Assembly (NCBI GenBank): GCA_023436825.1
Contig: JAEZHS010000752.1
Coordinates: 1 to 18,922 of the forward strand
Direction: 5' to 3'
DNA from: Pseudomonadota bacterium
GTDB taxonomy: Bacteria; Pseudomonadota; Alphaproteobacteria; Reyranellales; Reyranellaceae
DNA length: 18,922 nucleotides
Shown here: piece by piece, positions 6,566-15,200 of the stretch
Position numbering within the stretch: position 1 is the stretch's first letter
How the letters are laid out: each line of letters opens with the position of its first letter
Made by a program: the position numbers and the translations under genes
Notes under the pieces: generated by a model
Databases searched by the model: none
Told to the model about the DNA's origin: nothing
Seen by the model: only the letters and a program-made list of their open reading frames with translations

Positions 6566-7999
6566 TTACGCGAACACGTCGTAAAACACCCGGGCGACGC
6601 GCTCGACCACCCGTTCGTCGACCGAGTGCGAGGTCGGCAAATTGACGCCGGTGGCGGAAAGCTCGATGCTGTTGGGGCAGGCTCGGGCGTACTTGCCGTA
6701 GGGCGGCAGGGCCGAGAGCGGATGGAAGAAGGGGCGCGTCTCGATCTTGGCCTCGTGCGCGGCGCGTATCAGCGGAAGGCGCTTCTCCGCTGGCACCTGA
6801 ACGCAGGTCATCCACACGACGGGCCGGTATTCGTCGGGAAGCGGGGGCGGGAACCGCACGCCGGGAATGCCCTTCAGCGCCTCGCGGTAGAGCGCGGCGA
6901 TGCGGGCGTTGCGCTGCAGCACTTCGTTGACGCGCCAGATCTGCGACTGGCCGATCGCCGCCTGCAGGTTGGTGATGCGGTAGTTGAAGCCCACCCGCTC
7001 ATGCCAGTAGGAGCGGTCTGGTGACATGCCGTGGTCGCGCAGCACGCGCAGCGAGGTCGCAAGCTCGGCCGAGTTGGTCAGGCACATGCCGCCTTCGCCC
7101 GTGGTCACGATCTTGTTGGCGTAGAAGGAGAAGCAGGACACGTCGCCGAATTGTCCGACCGCCTTGCCGCGATAGCGCGCGCCGTGCGCTTCTGCGCAGT
7201 CCTCGACCACGGCAATGCCGCGGCTCCTGGCGAAGTCGGTGATCGGTCCGATCTCCGCCGGCCGGCCGTAGAGATGGACCGGGATGATCGCCTTGGTCGC
7301 AGCCGTGCAGGCACGCTTGACGGTCTCGCGGCTCATGCACCAGGTCCGGCGGTCGACGTCGACGATCACCGGGGTGGCGCCGCAGTAGAGCACCGCGTTG
7401 ATGGTCGCGGCGAAGGTGAGGTCGGGCACGATTACCTCGTCGCCCGGGCCAATGCCGAGCGCGACCAGCGCAAGATGCAGCGCCACGGTGCCGTTCGAGA
7501 CCGCCACGCCGTGCCGGACGCCGACGAATCGGCTGAAGTCCTCTTCGAACTTGTTGACGTAGGGCCCTTTGCTCGAAATCCATCCGGAGATGAACGCATC
7601 GAGCATCGATCGGAAGTCGTCGCTGGTCATATGGGGCATCGCGACCTGGACGGGCCGCGTCGAGCGATCGATCAGGACTCCCGTCAGATGGCCGCTCGAA
7701 TCGACCACCGGTCGCAGGCTTTCCTGCTCATCAACGTCGTTACGCAGAGAATTGGCGCTGATCATGTTGCCGGCCGGATGCCAGCCCAGCGTGGGGTCGA
7801 CGATCGCGGTGCCGTCGGCCAGCGCGCGCCGTATGTCGTCGAGCGAGATACGGCCGATGAGGCGATGGTCGTCGCCGACGACCAAGCAGGAGCCCAATCC
7901 GTTGTCGAGACACTTCTCGATGACCGACAGGACGCTTTCTGACTTGTTGCACACGAACGCAGATTCAAATGACGACTCCTCCGGCGCTGCCAGAGACAT
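6566..7999 (-). CDS. CBS-pair/DegT-DnrJ-EryC1-StrS aminotransferase fusion (477 aa)
   Basis: Residues about 12-118 form a CBS pair (V-D-HRLIGRISLDDIRRAL-G, then PVVDSSGHLTGVL), like those fused to sugar-phosphate nucleotidyltransferases. Residues about 125-477 are a complete PLP-dependent sugar aminotransferase. Visible features are SNGTVALHLAL (168-178), the PLP-nitrogen-binding Asp267 in VVEDCAEAHG, and the Schiff-base Lys296 in SFYANKIVTTGEGG, followed by the GFNYRITNLQAA motif (337-347). Such enzymes aminate keto-sugar nucleotides (perosamine or bacillosamine-like sugars). The start at 7999 has a strong SD (AGGGAGG) and a single continuous frame, so the fusion is not a start-choice artefact. 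The usual DegT protein is about 360-390 residues, so the CBS module is extra and could sense adenine nucleotides. It forms an operon with the FAD enzyme; the exact sugar substrate is unknown. Confidence 0.9.
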   Translation of the reverse strand: MSLAAPEESSFESAFVCNKSESVLSVIEKCLDNGLGSCLVVGDDHRLIGRISLDDIRRALADGTAIVDPTLGWHPAGNMISANSLRNDVDEQESLRPVVDSSGHLTGVLIDRSTRPVQVAMPHMTSDDFRSMLDAFISGWISSKGPYVNKFEEDFSRFVGVRHGVAVSNGTVALHLALVALGIGPGDEVIVPDLTFAATINAVLYCGATPVIVDVDRRTWCMSRETVKRACTAATKAIIPVHLYGRPAEIGPITDFARSRGIAVVEDCAEAHGARYRGKAVGQFGDVSCFSFYANKIVTTGEGGMCLTNSAELATSLRVLRDHGMSPDRSYWHERVGFNYRITNLQAAIGQSQIWRVNEVLQRNARIAALYREALKGIPGVRFPPPLPDEYRPVVWMTCVQVPAEKRLPLIRAAHEAKIETRPFFHPLSALPPYGKYARACPNSIELSATGVNLPTSHSVDERVVERVARVFYDVFA

Positions 8000-8003
8000 T
8001 TAG

Positions 8004-8031
8004 CCTCCCTTCGCGAGACACCCCTCTCGCG
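8004..8031 (-). promoter_or_regulatory. Leader hairpin abutting the SD of the CBS-aminotransferase gene
   Basis: AGGGAGG (minus strand, 8004-8010) is the ribosome binding site for the ATG at 7999. Directly upstream a perfect 7-bp stem, CGCGAGA (8012-8018) with TCTCGCG (8025-8031), closes a 6-base loop. A stable hairpin this close to the SD could modulate translation or mark the end of the leader. Confidence 0.35.
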
Positions 8032-8084
8032 GGCCCGGCTGACGGGCAGTTCTTGCTTCTTATATCTTTGGGATACGACCTGTG

Positions 8085-8122
8085 GGCTTGCCAGTGTCCA
8101 GATTGTGGCTGCAAGCCAGTGT
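8085..8122. promoter_or_regulatory. Inverted and direct repeat pair in the divergent region
   Basis: Between the divergent aminotransferase and glycosyltransferase genes (253 bases, including a locally AT-rich stretch at 8051-8076), GGCTTGC (8085-8091) is inverted as GCAAGCC (8111-8117). GCCAGTGT (8090-8097) is directly repeated at 8115-8122. Repeats spaced 25 bases apart suit a regulator-binding site, but no regulator gene is nearby. The rest of the gap shows no convincing gene. Confidence 0.25.
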
Positions 8123-8252
8123 GTTGCGGCGGCAGCAGTGGCGAAATCGAGGGTCGAAAGATCGCTGCGGATGCGAACGAGGGTTGCGCCGACACAGCTT
8201 GATCACTGGCGTCGTGGGAGGTGGCCACACATCGTTTGAGCGAGGAGACGTC

Positions 8253-9512
8253 ATGCAGTGCCTGTGGCTCACACTTGCCGATCCGGACCCCGCCACCAAC
8301 GGCCAGCTCATCTATTCCAAGGGATTGATCGAGGCGACACGCGATGCCGGCGCGACGCTGCGGGTGATCGGGCTGGCGCGGCGTGAGAACCCGCGGTCGG
8401 TATCTAGGCTGCTCAGTATCGATTGGCGGCTGGCCGAGGAGCAGGTCCAGTCGTCGTGGCGGCGGCTGCTGTCGCCCATGCCGATCGTTGCCCATCGCGG
8501 CAATGCCCCGAACATGAGGCGGCTGCTCGACGAGGCGCTGTCGGAGCGGCCGTGGGATACGATCGTCTTCGACAGCATCTGCAGCGGCTGGGCTTTCCGT
8601 GCCGTGGCGCGTCATCGTCGGCAGAGCTTGCGGCCGCCGCGCCTCGTCTACATCGCACACAACCACGAGATCACGGTCGCGCGCCGCATCGCCAGGACGT
8701 CCCGCGGACTGCGCCGCGTCGTGAAGGCGATCGATTGTCTCAAGGTGAAACGCCTGGAGCGCGGGCTGGTCGCAGCGGCCGACCTGGTGACGTCGAACAC
8801 GCCGGACGATTGCCGCCGGTTCGCCGCTGACGCCAAGGGGCGGGCCATCGTCTTCCTGCCGCCCGGATATGGTGGGCCACGGTGCGAGACCCGCGCTATC
8901 GATGACGACGTACCGCGGCGGGCCATCCTGGTCAGCAGCCTGGACTGGGCCCCCAAGCGTGCCGCAGTGGAAGCGTTTCTCGCCACCGCCGCGGCGATGC
9001 TGGCGCGGGAGGGCGTCGGTCTGCAGGTCGTTGGCGAGGCGGAGCCCGCCTATCTCGAGGGCCTGCGGCGGCGCTTTCCCACCGTCGACTTCGTCGGCCG
9101 GGTCGACGATGTCCGGCCCTACATGCGCCAGGCTCGGCTCGCGCTGGTGCCGGACCTTTTGGGCGGTTTCAAGCTCAAGGGGCTGGACTATGTGTTCAAC
9201 CGCCTGCCGATCCTATCCATGCGCATCGCCCTGCCGGGCATGCCGCTGGCGGAAGGGGCGAGCATCGGCCTGTTCGACAGTCATGCCGCCCTGGCCGAGG
9301 GCGTGGTCGAGCTCATCGACGACTTCCCGCGGCTGAATGCCTGGCAGGCGGCCGCCTACGACGCCTGCGCCGATCGCTTTGACTGGCAGCGCATCGGCCA
9401 ACATCTCGTGCAGCACATCCGCAAGGCCGATCAGCAGTCTCCTACAGCTCGGAGAGACGCTTCGACATTTGCCGCAGCGTCTCGATCGGCTCATCTCGCG
9501 GCAGGAAGATGA
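8253..9512 (+). CDS. GT-B fold glycosyltransferase (GT4-like)
   Basis: This is a cytoplasmic or peripheral sugar transferase, about 419 residues. The N-terminal half starts with a Rossmann strand (MQCLWLTL) and NGQLIYSKGLIEA, and later has YIAHNHEI. The C-terminal half has ILVSSLDWAPKRAAVEAFL, then VDFVGRVDDVRPYMRQARLALVP and GGFKLKGLDY, the donor-binding region of GT4-type enzymes. The ATG at 8253 is chosen because GAGGAGA precedes it and homology-like sequence begins there; the frame extends upstream to 8082 with unlikely sequence. The gene is divergent from the aminotransferase operon. Its last 71 bases overlap the 3' end of the convergent FkbM gene, and the final 20-30 residues look like low-complexity read-through. 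Donor and acceptor are unknown. Confidence 0.82.
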   Translation: MQCLWLTLADPDPATNGQLIYSKGLIEATRDAGATLRVIGLARRENPRSVSRLLSIDWRLAEEQVQSSWRRLLSPMPIVAHRGNAPNMRRLLDEALSERPWDTIVFDSICSGWAFRAVARHRRQSLRPPRLVYIAHNHEITVARRIARTSRGLRRVVKAIDCLKVKRLERGLVAAADLVTSNTPDDCRRFAADAKGRAIVFLPPGYGGPRCETRAIDDDVPRRAILVSSLDWAPKRAAVEAFLATAAAMLAREGVGLQVVGEAEPAYLEGLRRRFPTVDFVGRVDDVRPYMRQARLALVPDLLGGFKLKGLDYVFNRLPILSMRIALPGMPLAEGASIGLFDSHAALAEGVVELIDDFPRLNAWQAAAYDACADRFDWQRIGQHLVQHIRKADQQSPTARRDASTFAAASRSAHLAAGR

Positions 9513-10320
9513 AATTGTAGATATAGCGGCCGAAACGTTGCCGCTGCTGCAAGGGCGCCGTGAGGTCGGGCAGGTTCGCCGGGTCCTGCAGGACGCGGGC
9601 CGAGAACAGGTTCATCGGCTCGATGTGGCCGGCCTGGACGAAATAGCCGCGATAGTCGAGGTCCCTGAAATAGGCCTTGGCTCGCTGCAGGCCGCCCGGC
9701 GAGAGGCGCTCGTCGATCTCGACCAGGAGACGCGGCCGGCACCGCCGGATGGTCTGCAAGGCGCCGTCGAGCACGGCCTGCTCGTGGCCCTCGACGTCGA
9801 TCTTGATGAAGCCTGCGTCGCCCTTGTAGGCGCTGTCGAGCGTCGCCATCGGCACCTCGATGGCGCGATGGTCGGGATAGGTGGCGGATGCGGTCGGTGA
9901 AACCGTCGAGCAGCCCGTCACCGTGACACCGTCGACCACCGGCATGCGCAGTTCGACGGCGCCCGCACGGTCGGACAGGGCGATGGATCGGACCTCCACG
10001 CCGTGCCGGAACTTGGCCCGGAGCGCGTCGGCCAGGCTCGGCATCGGCTCGAAGGCGATCACGCGGCGGGCATGGCGGCGCAGGTAGTGGACGTAGCTGC
10101 CGTCGTTGGCACCGACATCGATGGCATCCTTGTCGCGCGAGCACAGGAATTCCAGCAGGTGCAGCTCGACTTCGCCGTAGCGGCCGTAAAAGCGCGCCTC
10201 GCGCCAGTTGAGCAGCGCCTGCGGGCAGAGCGACCGCAACGCCTGCCGTGCCTCCCTGTAGACTCCACCGCCGGTACGCACACCCCTTGTCGACCCTTCA
10301 GCCCTGACGGTCACGCTCAT
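9442..10320 (-). CDS. FkbM-family SAM-dependent methyltransferase
   Basis: This is a class I methyltransferase of the FkbM family, which O-methylates sugars or polyketide-like acceptors. Residues 68-76 (DVGANDGSY) are the SAM-binding glycine-rich motif and FEPMP (90-94) is the motif II acidic region. The family signature FIKIDVEGHE lies at 171-180, and LLVEIDER follows. The length of 292 residues includes a basic N-terminus of about 40 residues. An SD (GAGGGAG) about 6 bases before the ATG at 10320 fixes the start. The gene is convergent with, and overlaps, the glycosyltransferase by 71 bases. It probably methylates a glycan made by the neighbouring transferase cluster (inference). Confidence 0.9.
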   Translation of the reverse strand: MSVTVRAEGSTRGVRTGGGVYREARQALRSLCPQALLNWREARFYGRYGEVELHLLEFLCSRDKDAIDVGANDGSYVHYLRRHARRVIAFEPMPSLADALRAKFRHGVEVRSIALSDRAGAVELRMPVVDGVTVTGCSTVSPTASATYPDHRAIEVPMATLDSAYKGDAGFIKIDVEGHEQAVLDGALQTIRRCRPRLLVEIDERLSPGGLQRAKAYFRDLDYRGYFVQAGHIEPMNLFSARVLQDPANLPDLTAPLQQRQRFGRYIYNFIFLPRDEPIETLRQMSKRLSEL

Positions 10321-10395
10321 GATGCTCCCTCACGTCGCGGTCGGAACCAGAACGTAGGAGGGCGATGCGGCGTGAGGCGTGATCAGACGGTGATA

Positions 10396-10429
10396 TTGGG
10401 AGCGCGGGCCTCCCGGCCCGCCCTCCCAA
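10396..10429. repeat. Long GC-rich hairpin after the GMC gene (REP-like, possible terminator)
   Basis: TTGGGAG (10396-10402) and GCGGGCC (10404-10410) pair with GGCCCGC (10415-10421) and CTCCCAA (10423-10429), with one C-C mismatch and a TCCC loop: 14 base pairs. It starts 4 bases after the stop of the minus-strand GMC oxidoreductase. There is no T-run. The core is related to the element at 17975-17998. Confidence 0.65.
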
Positions 10430-10433
10430 AGAG

Positions 10434-12029
10434 CTAAGCCGCCTTCAGGATATCCGCCATCTTCTCGCCGACCATGATCGACGGCGCGTTGGTGTTGCCC
10501 GAGGGCATGGTCGGGAAGATCGAAGCGTCGGCCACGCGCAGCCCCTCCAGTCCATGCACCCTGAGCCTGTCGTCGACCACGGTGGTCGGACCGGCCGGCC
10601 CCATGCGGCAGGTGCCGATCGGGTGATAGGCGGTCTGCGAGTTGTTCCGGATCCAGGTCAGGATCTGCTCGTCCGTCTGCACCGAGGACCCGGGCGAGAA
10701 CTCCTCGCCGCGATAGGCGTCCATCGGGGCCGCGTTGACGATCTTCCGCATCATGCGGAAACCGCCGACCATCGCCGCCTGGTCGATCGGGTCGGCAAGG
10801 AAGTTGAAGCGGATCGCCGGCTGCGCCTTGGGATCGGGCGAGCGAATGTGAATCGAGCCGAGGCTTTCGGGGCGGAGCTGGTAGCAGGCGATCGTCATCG
10901 AGGGAAAGTCCTGCAGCTTGCGCGTCTTGGGGTCCTTGATGGCGTAGGGCACCAGGTGCATCTGCACGTCGGGCGTGGCGAGTTCGGGCCGCGTCTTGAG
11001 GAAGGCGAGCAGGGGCGCAGACGGCAGGCTCATGAAGCCGCCACCGGTCGCGAGATACTTCATCATCTGCGTCATGGCGCCGATGCCGCGCGCCATGTGG
11101 TTGTAGGAGACGCGTGGGTCCTTTACCTTCCAGATGATGCGGGCGTTGATATGGTCGCGGAAATTCTCGCCCACCCCCCTCAGCTCGTGCTTCACCTCGA
11201 TGCCATGCTTCTTCAGCAGCTCGGGCTGGCCGATGCCCGACAGCTCGAGGATCTGTGGGCTGGCGACGCCGCCCGCCGACAGGATGGTCTCACGCGCCTT
11301 GGCCTGGACCACCTTGCCGTCCTTCTCGTACTCCACGCCGACGCAGCGCTTGCCTTCGAGCAGCAGGCGGAGCGTGAAGGCATCGGTGACGACATGGAGG
11401 TTGGCGGAGCGCTTCATCGCCGGCTCGATGTAGCAATGGGCGACGCTCATGCGCCGGCCCTTGTAGATCGAGGTCTGGGTCTTGACGACGCCTTCCTGGT
11501 CCTCGCTGTTGTAGTCGGGATTGAGCTTGAAGCCTGCGGCCTTCGAGGCGGCGAACAGCGCGTCGTAGAGTGGGTTCTGGTCGGGCACGGTCGAGACTTT
11601 CAGCGGGCCCGACGTTCCGCGGCCGTGGCTGCCGTCGCCGTCGACGAAGGTCTCGATGCGGGTGAAGAGCGGCGCCACGTCGTGCCAGCTCCAGCCGCGG
11701 CAGCCCATCTGCGCCCAGGTGTCGAAGTCGAGCGGTTGGCCGCGCACCCAGACCAGGCCGTTGATCGAGCTCGAGCCGCCCAGAAGCTTGCCGCGCGGTA
11801 CCGGGATCTTGCGGTTGGCGGTGCCGGGCTCGGGTTCGGACTGGTAGCACCAGTTGGCGGTCGGATGCTCGATCAGGAGGCCGAACGAAAGGGGCATACG
11901 GGAGTAGGGATGGCTGCGCGCCCCGGCCTCCAGCAGCAGGACCTTGCTCGCCGGGTTTTCGCTCAGACGTGCCGCCAGTGCGCCGCCCGCCGAGCCGGCA
12001 CCCACGATGATGTAGTCATAGTCGGCCAT
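10434..12029 (-). CDS. GMC-family FAD oxidoreductase (choline/alcohol dehydrogenase-like)
   Basis: This flavoenzyme (531 residues) oxidises an alcohol to an aldehyde; choline dehydrogenase-like proteins are the nearest general class. The N-terminal dinucleotide motif is VGAGSAGGALAARLSE (residues about 9-24), with LLLEAG following. The GMC signature 1 region GGSSSINGLVWVRG and DFDTWAQMG is present. The C-terminal catalytic block has His469 in AYHPIGTCRMG and Asn512/Asn514 in SGNTNAPSIM. The start at 12029 has a GAGGGGG-type SD. The neighbouring RND operon is divergent across a 172-base gap. The substrate is unknown, and no betaine aldehyde dehydrogenase gene is nearby. Confidence 0.93.
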   Translation of the reverse strand: MADYDYIIVGAGSAGGALAARLSENPASKVLLLEAGARSHPYSRMPLSFGLLIEHPTANWCYQSEPEPGTANRKIPVPRGKLLGGSSSINGLVWVRGQPLDFDTWAQMGCRGWSWHDVAPLFTRIETFVDGDGSHGRGTSGPLKVSTVPDQNPLYDALFAASKAAGFKLNPDYNSEDQEGVVKTQTSIYKGRRMSVAHCYIEPAMKRSANLHVVTDAFTLRLLLEGKRCVGVEYEKDGKVVQAKARETILSAGGVASPQILELSGIGQPELLKKHGIEVKHELRGVGENFRDHINARIIWKVKDPRVSYNHMARGIGAMTQMMKYLATGGGFMSLPSAPLLAFLKTRPELATPDVQMHLVPYAIKDPKTRKLQDFPSMTIACYQLRPESLGSIHIRSPDPKAQPAIRFNFLADPIDQAAMVGGFRMMRKIVNAAPMDAYRGEEFSPGSSVQTDEQILTWIRNNSQTAYHPIGTCRMGPAGPTTVVDDRLRVHGLEGLRVADASIFPTMPSGNTNAPSIMVGEKMADILKAA

Positions 12030-12103
12030 GGCCCGAATTCCCCCTCACGCGGCAGTGATTGCCTATGCAAGCTTAACCCTGAGCCATGCACGAAGCTGGG
12101 GCA

Positions 12104-12147
12104 ATATCGGCTCGACATGCGATATCCCACATGGTCCGATGACCATG
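12104..12147. promoter_or_regulatory. Two dyads in the divergent GMC/RND promoter region
   Basis: ATATCG (12104-12109) is repeated inverted as CGATAT (12120-12125). CATGGTC (12130-12136) is inverted as GACCATG (12141-12147) around a CGAT centre. The second, an 18-bp dyad, suits a dimeric repressor (for example TetR-like) site. Both lie between the divergent gene starts at 12029 and 12202. No regulator is encoded in the window. Confidence 0.35.
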
Positions 12148-12201
12148 CCCCCGGATGCTGGGGAGTCGGGCGGCACCTGTGGAGTGGGGAAGTAAAGCCA
12201 C

Positions 12202-15200
12202 ATGCTGGCCCTGGTTCGTGTCGCCCTGAAGCGGCCTTACACGTTCGTTGTCCTTGCGCTCCTGATTCTCATCGTCGGCCCGCTTTCCGCGGTGCGGACT
12301 CCGACCGACATCTTCCCCGAAATCCGCATCCCGGTGATTGCCGTCGTCTGGCAGTACACGGGCCTGCCGCCCGACCAGATGTCGGGCCGCGTCATGCTGC
12401 AGTTCCAGCGCGCGCTCACCACCACGGTCAACGACATCGAGCATATCGAGGGCACGTCCTACACCGGCGTCGGCATCGTGAAGGTCTTCTTCCAGCCGGG
12501 GACCGACATCCGCACGGCCAACGCACAGGTTACCGCGATTGCGCAGACCGTGTTGAAGCAGATGCCGCCCAACATCACGCCGCCGCTGATCCTGAACTAC
12601 AACGCCTCGACGGTGCCGATCATCCAGTTGGCGTTGGCCGGCAAGGGCATGTCCGAGCAGGCGGTGTTCGACATCGCCATCAATACGGTCCGTACGCCGC
12701 TGGTCACCGTGCCCGGAGCGGCGATCCCGTACCCGTTCGGTGGCAAGTCCCGCCAGATCCAGATCGATCTCGATCCCGCGGCCATGCAGGCGCGCGGCCT
12801 GTCGGCCAACGACGTCGCCAACGCGCTCGCCGCCCAGAACCTCCTGACCCCGGTCGGCACGCAGAAGATCGGCGGCTATGAATACGCCATCCAGCTCAAC
12901 AACGCGCCGACCGACTTCCAGGCTCTGGCCGACCTGCCGGTCTTCACGGCCAACGGCGCCATGGTCTACCTGCGTGACGTGGCCCAGGTGCGCGACGGCA
13001 ATCCGCCGCAGACCAACATCGTGCATGTCGACGGCGGCCGTTCGGTGCTGCTGCAGGTGCTGAAGAACGGCTCGGTGTCGACGCTTTCCATCATCGACGG
13101 CATCAAGCAGCGGGTCGAGGAGCTGAAGAAGTCGCTGCCCGACAACGTGTCGATCCAGATTCTGGGCGATCAATCGCTGTTCGTGCAGGGTGCGATCAGC
13201 GGCGTGGCGTTGGAGGCCGCGATCGCCGCTGTGCTGACCAGCCTGATGATCCTGCTGTTCCTGGGCAGCTGGCGTTCGACCGTGATCATCGCCACGTCGA
13301 TCCCACTCGCCATCCTGGGCTCGATCGCGCTCTTGTCGCTGTTCGGCGAGACGCTGAACATCATGACCCTGGGCGGTCTTGCGCTGGCCGTCGGCATCCT
13401 GGTCGACGACGCCACCGTCACCATCGAGAACATCAACTGGCATCTCGAGCAGGGCAAGGACGTCGAGACGGCGATCATGGACGGCGCGCGCCAGATCGTG
13501 ATGCCGGCCTTCGTCTCGCTGCTCTGCATCTGCATCGTCTTCGTGCCGATGTTCTTCCTCGAAGGTGTCGCCCGCTTCCTGTTCGTGCCGATGGCGCTGG
13601 CGGTGATGTTCGCGATGATCTGTTCGTTCGTCCTGTCGCGCACCCTGGTGCCGACCCTGGCGAACTACCTCCTGAAGCCGCATGCCGGGCACGGCCATGA
13701 CAAGCCGCCGTCAAGCAATCCGCTGGTTGTTTTCCAGCGCGCCTTCGAGGTGCGCTTCGAGCGCTTCCGCAGCCTCTATCGAGACCTGCTGGCACTCGCG
13801 CTGGAGCGGCGCGGCCTCTTCATCACCGGCTTCATGGCCTTCGTGCTGGCCTCGTTCCTACTCGTGCCCTTCCTCGGCCAGAACTTCTTCCCCGCCGTCG
13901 ATTCCGGACAGATCCTGATGCATGCCCGCGCACCGGTCGGCACGCGCGTCGAGGAGAGCGCCAGCCAGTTCGCCCAGATCCAGAAGGCGATCCGCCAGAT
14001 CATCCCGCCGCAGGAGATCGCCGCGATGGTCGACAATGTCGGCATGCCGGTGAGCGGCATCAACATGACCTACAACAACACCGGCACGATCGGGCCGCAG
14101 GACGGCGACATCCAGATCAAGCTCACCGAGCATCACGGGCCGACCGCCGATTACGTGCGCGAGCTGCGCCGTCAGCTTCCCGAGCGCTTTCCCGGCTTCA
14201 CCTTCTCCTTCCTGCCGGCCGACATCATCAGCCAGATCCTGAACTTCGGCGCGCCCTCGCCGATCGACGTGCAGGTGAGAGGCTCCGACCTCACGGTCAA
14301 CTTCGAGCATGCCAACAAGCTCCTGGCCCGCATCCGCCAGGTGCCGGGCATCGTCGATGCCCGCGTCCAGCAGTCGCGCAGCGCGCCGGTGTTCGCCGTC
14401 GATATCGACCGCACGCGGGCGCAGTACGTCGGGCTGACCACGCGCGACGTCACCAATTCGCTGGTCGTCAATCTCGCCGGCTCCAGCCAAGTCGCGCCGA
14501 CCTACTGGCTGAACCCGGCCAACGGCGTGTCCTATTCGATCGTCATGCAGACGCCGCAGTACCGGCTCGATTCGCTTGCGGCGCTTTCCAATCTGCCGAT
14601 CGCCGCCCCGGCGGCGAGCCAGCTCCAGGTGCTGGGCGGCATCGCCGACGTGCGCCGCGACACCGCCAACGCCGTGGTCTCACAGTACGACCTGCAGGGC
14701 ATGGTGCAGATTTATGCTGGCGTGCAGGGCCGCGATCTCGGCGCGGTTGCCGCCGACGTGCGCCGGATCATCGCCGAGTTCAGCAGCCAGCAGTCTCCGC
14801 GCATCCGCGCGGTCAAGATCCAGGGCCAGGTCAGGACCATGGAGAGCGCCTTCTCCGGCCTGCTGTTCGGTCTGCTCGGCGCCATCGTCCTGATCTACCT
14901 GCTGATCGTCGTGAACTTCCAGTCGTGGAGCGATCCGTTCGTCATCATCACCGCCTTGCCCGCAGCACTTGCCGGCATCGTCTGGATGCTGTTCGCCACC
15001 TACACGACGCTGTCCGTGCCGGCGCTGACAGGCGCGATCATGTGCATGGGCGTGGCGACGGCCAACTCGGTGCTGGTGGTGAGCTTCGCGCGAGAGCGCC
15101 TGGCCGAGCTGGGGGACGCGACCCAGGCGGCCCTCGAGGCCGGCTATGTGCGCTTCCGCCCGGTGCTGATGACGGCGCTCGCCATGATCATCGGCATGAC

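Noticed and set aside
8082..8252. Upstream extension of the glycosyltransferase (57 codons)
   Set aside because: The extension lacks glycosyltransferase-like sequence, and the SD and Rossmann start at 8253 are far better.
10554..12881. Very long open frame (775 codons) on the plus strand, antisense to the GMC gene
   Set aside because: The opposite strand encodes a clear GMC oxidoreductase. The antisense translation is Arg/Gly/His/Asp-rich with no domain, typical of GC-rich shadow frames.
12073..13698. 541-codon minus-strand frame antisense to the RND permease
   Set aside because: The product is His/Arg/Asp/Gln-rich without structure, and the plus strand encodes an unambiguous RND permease.
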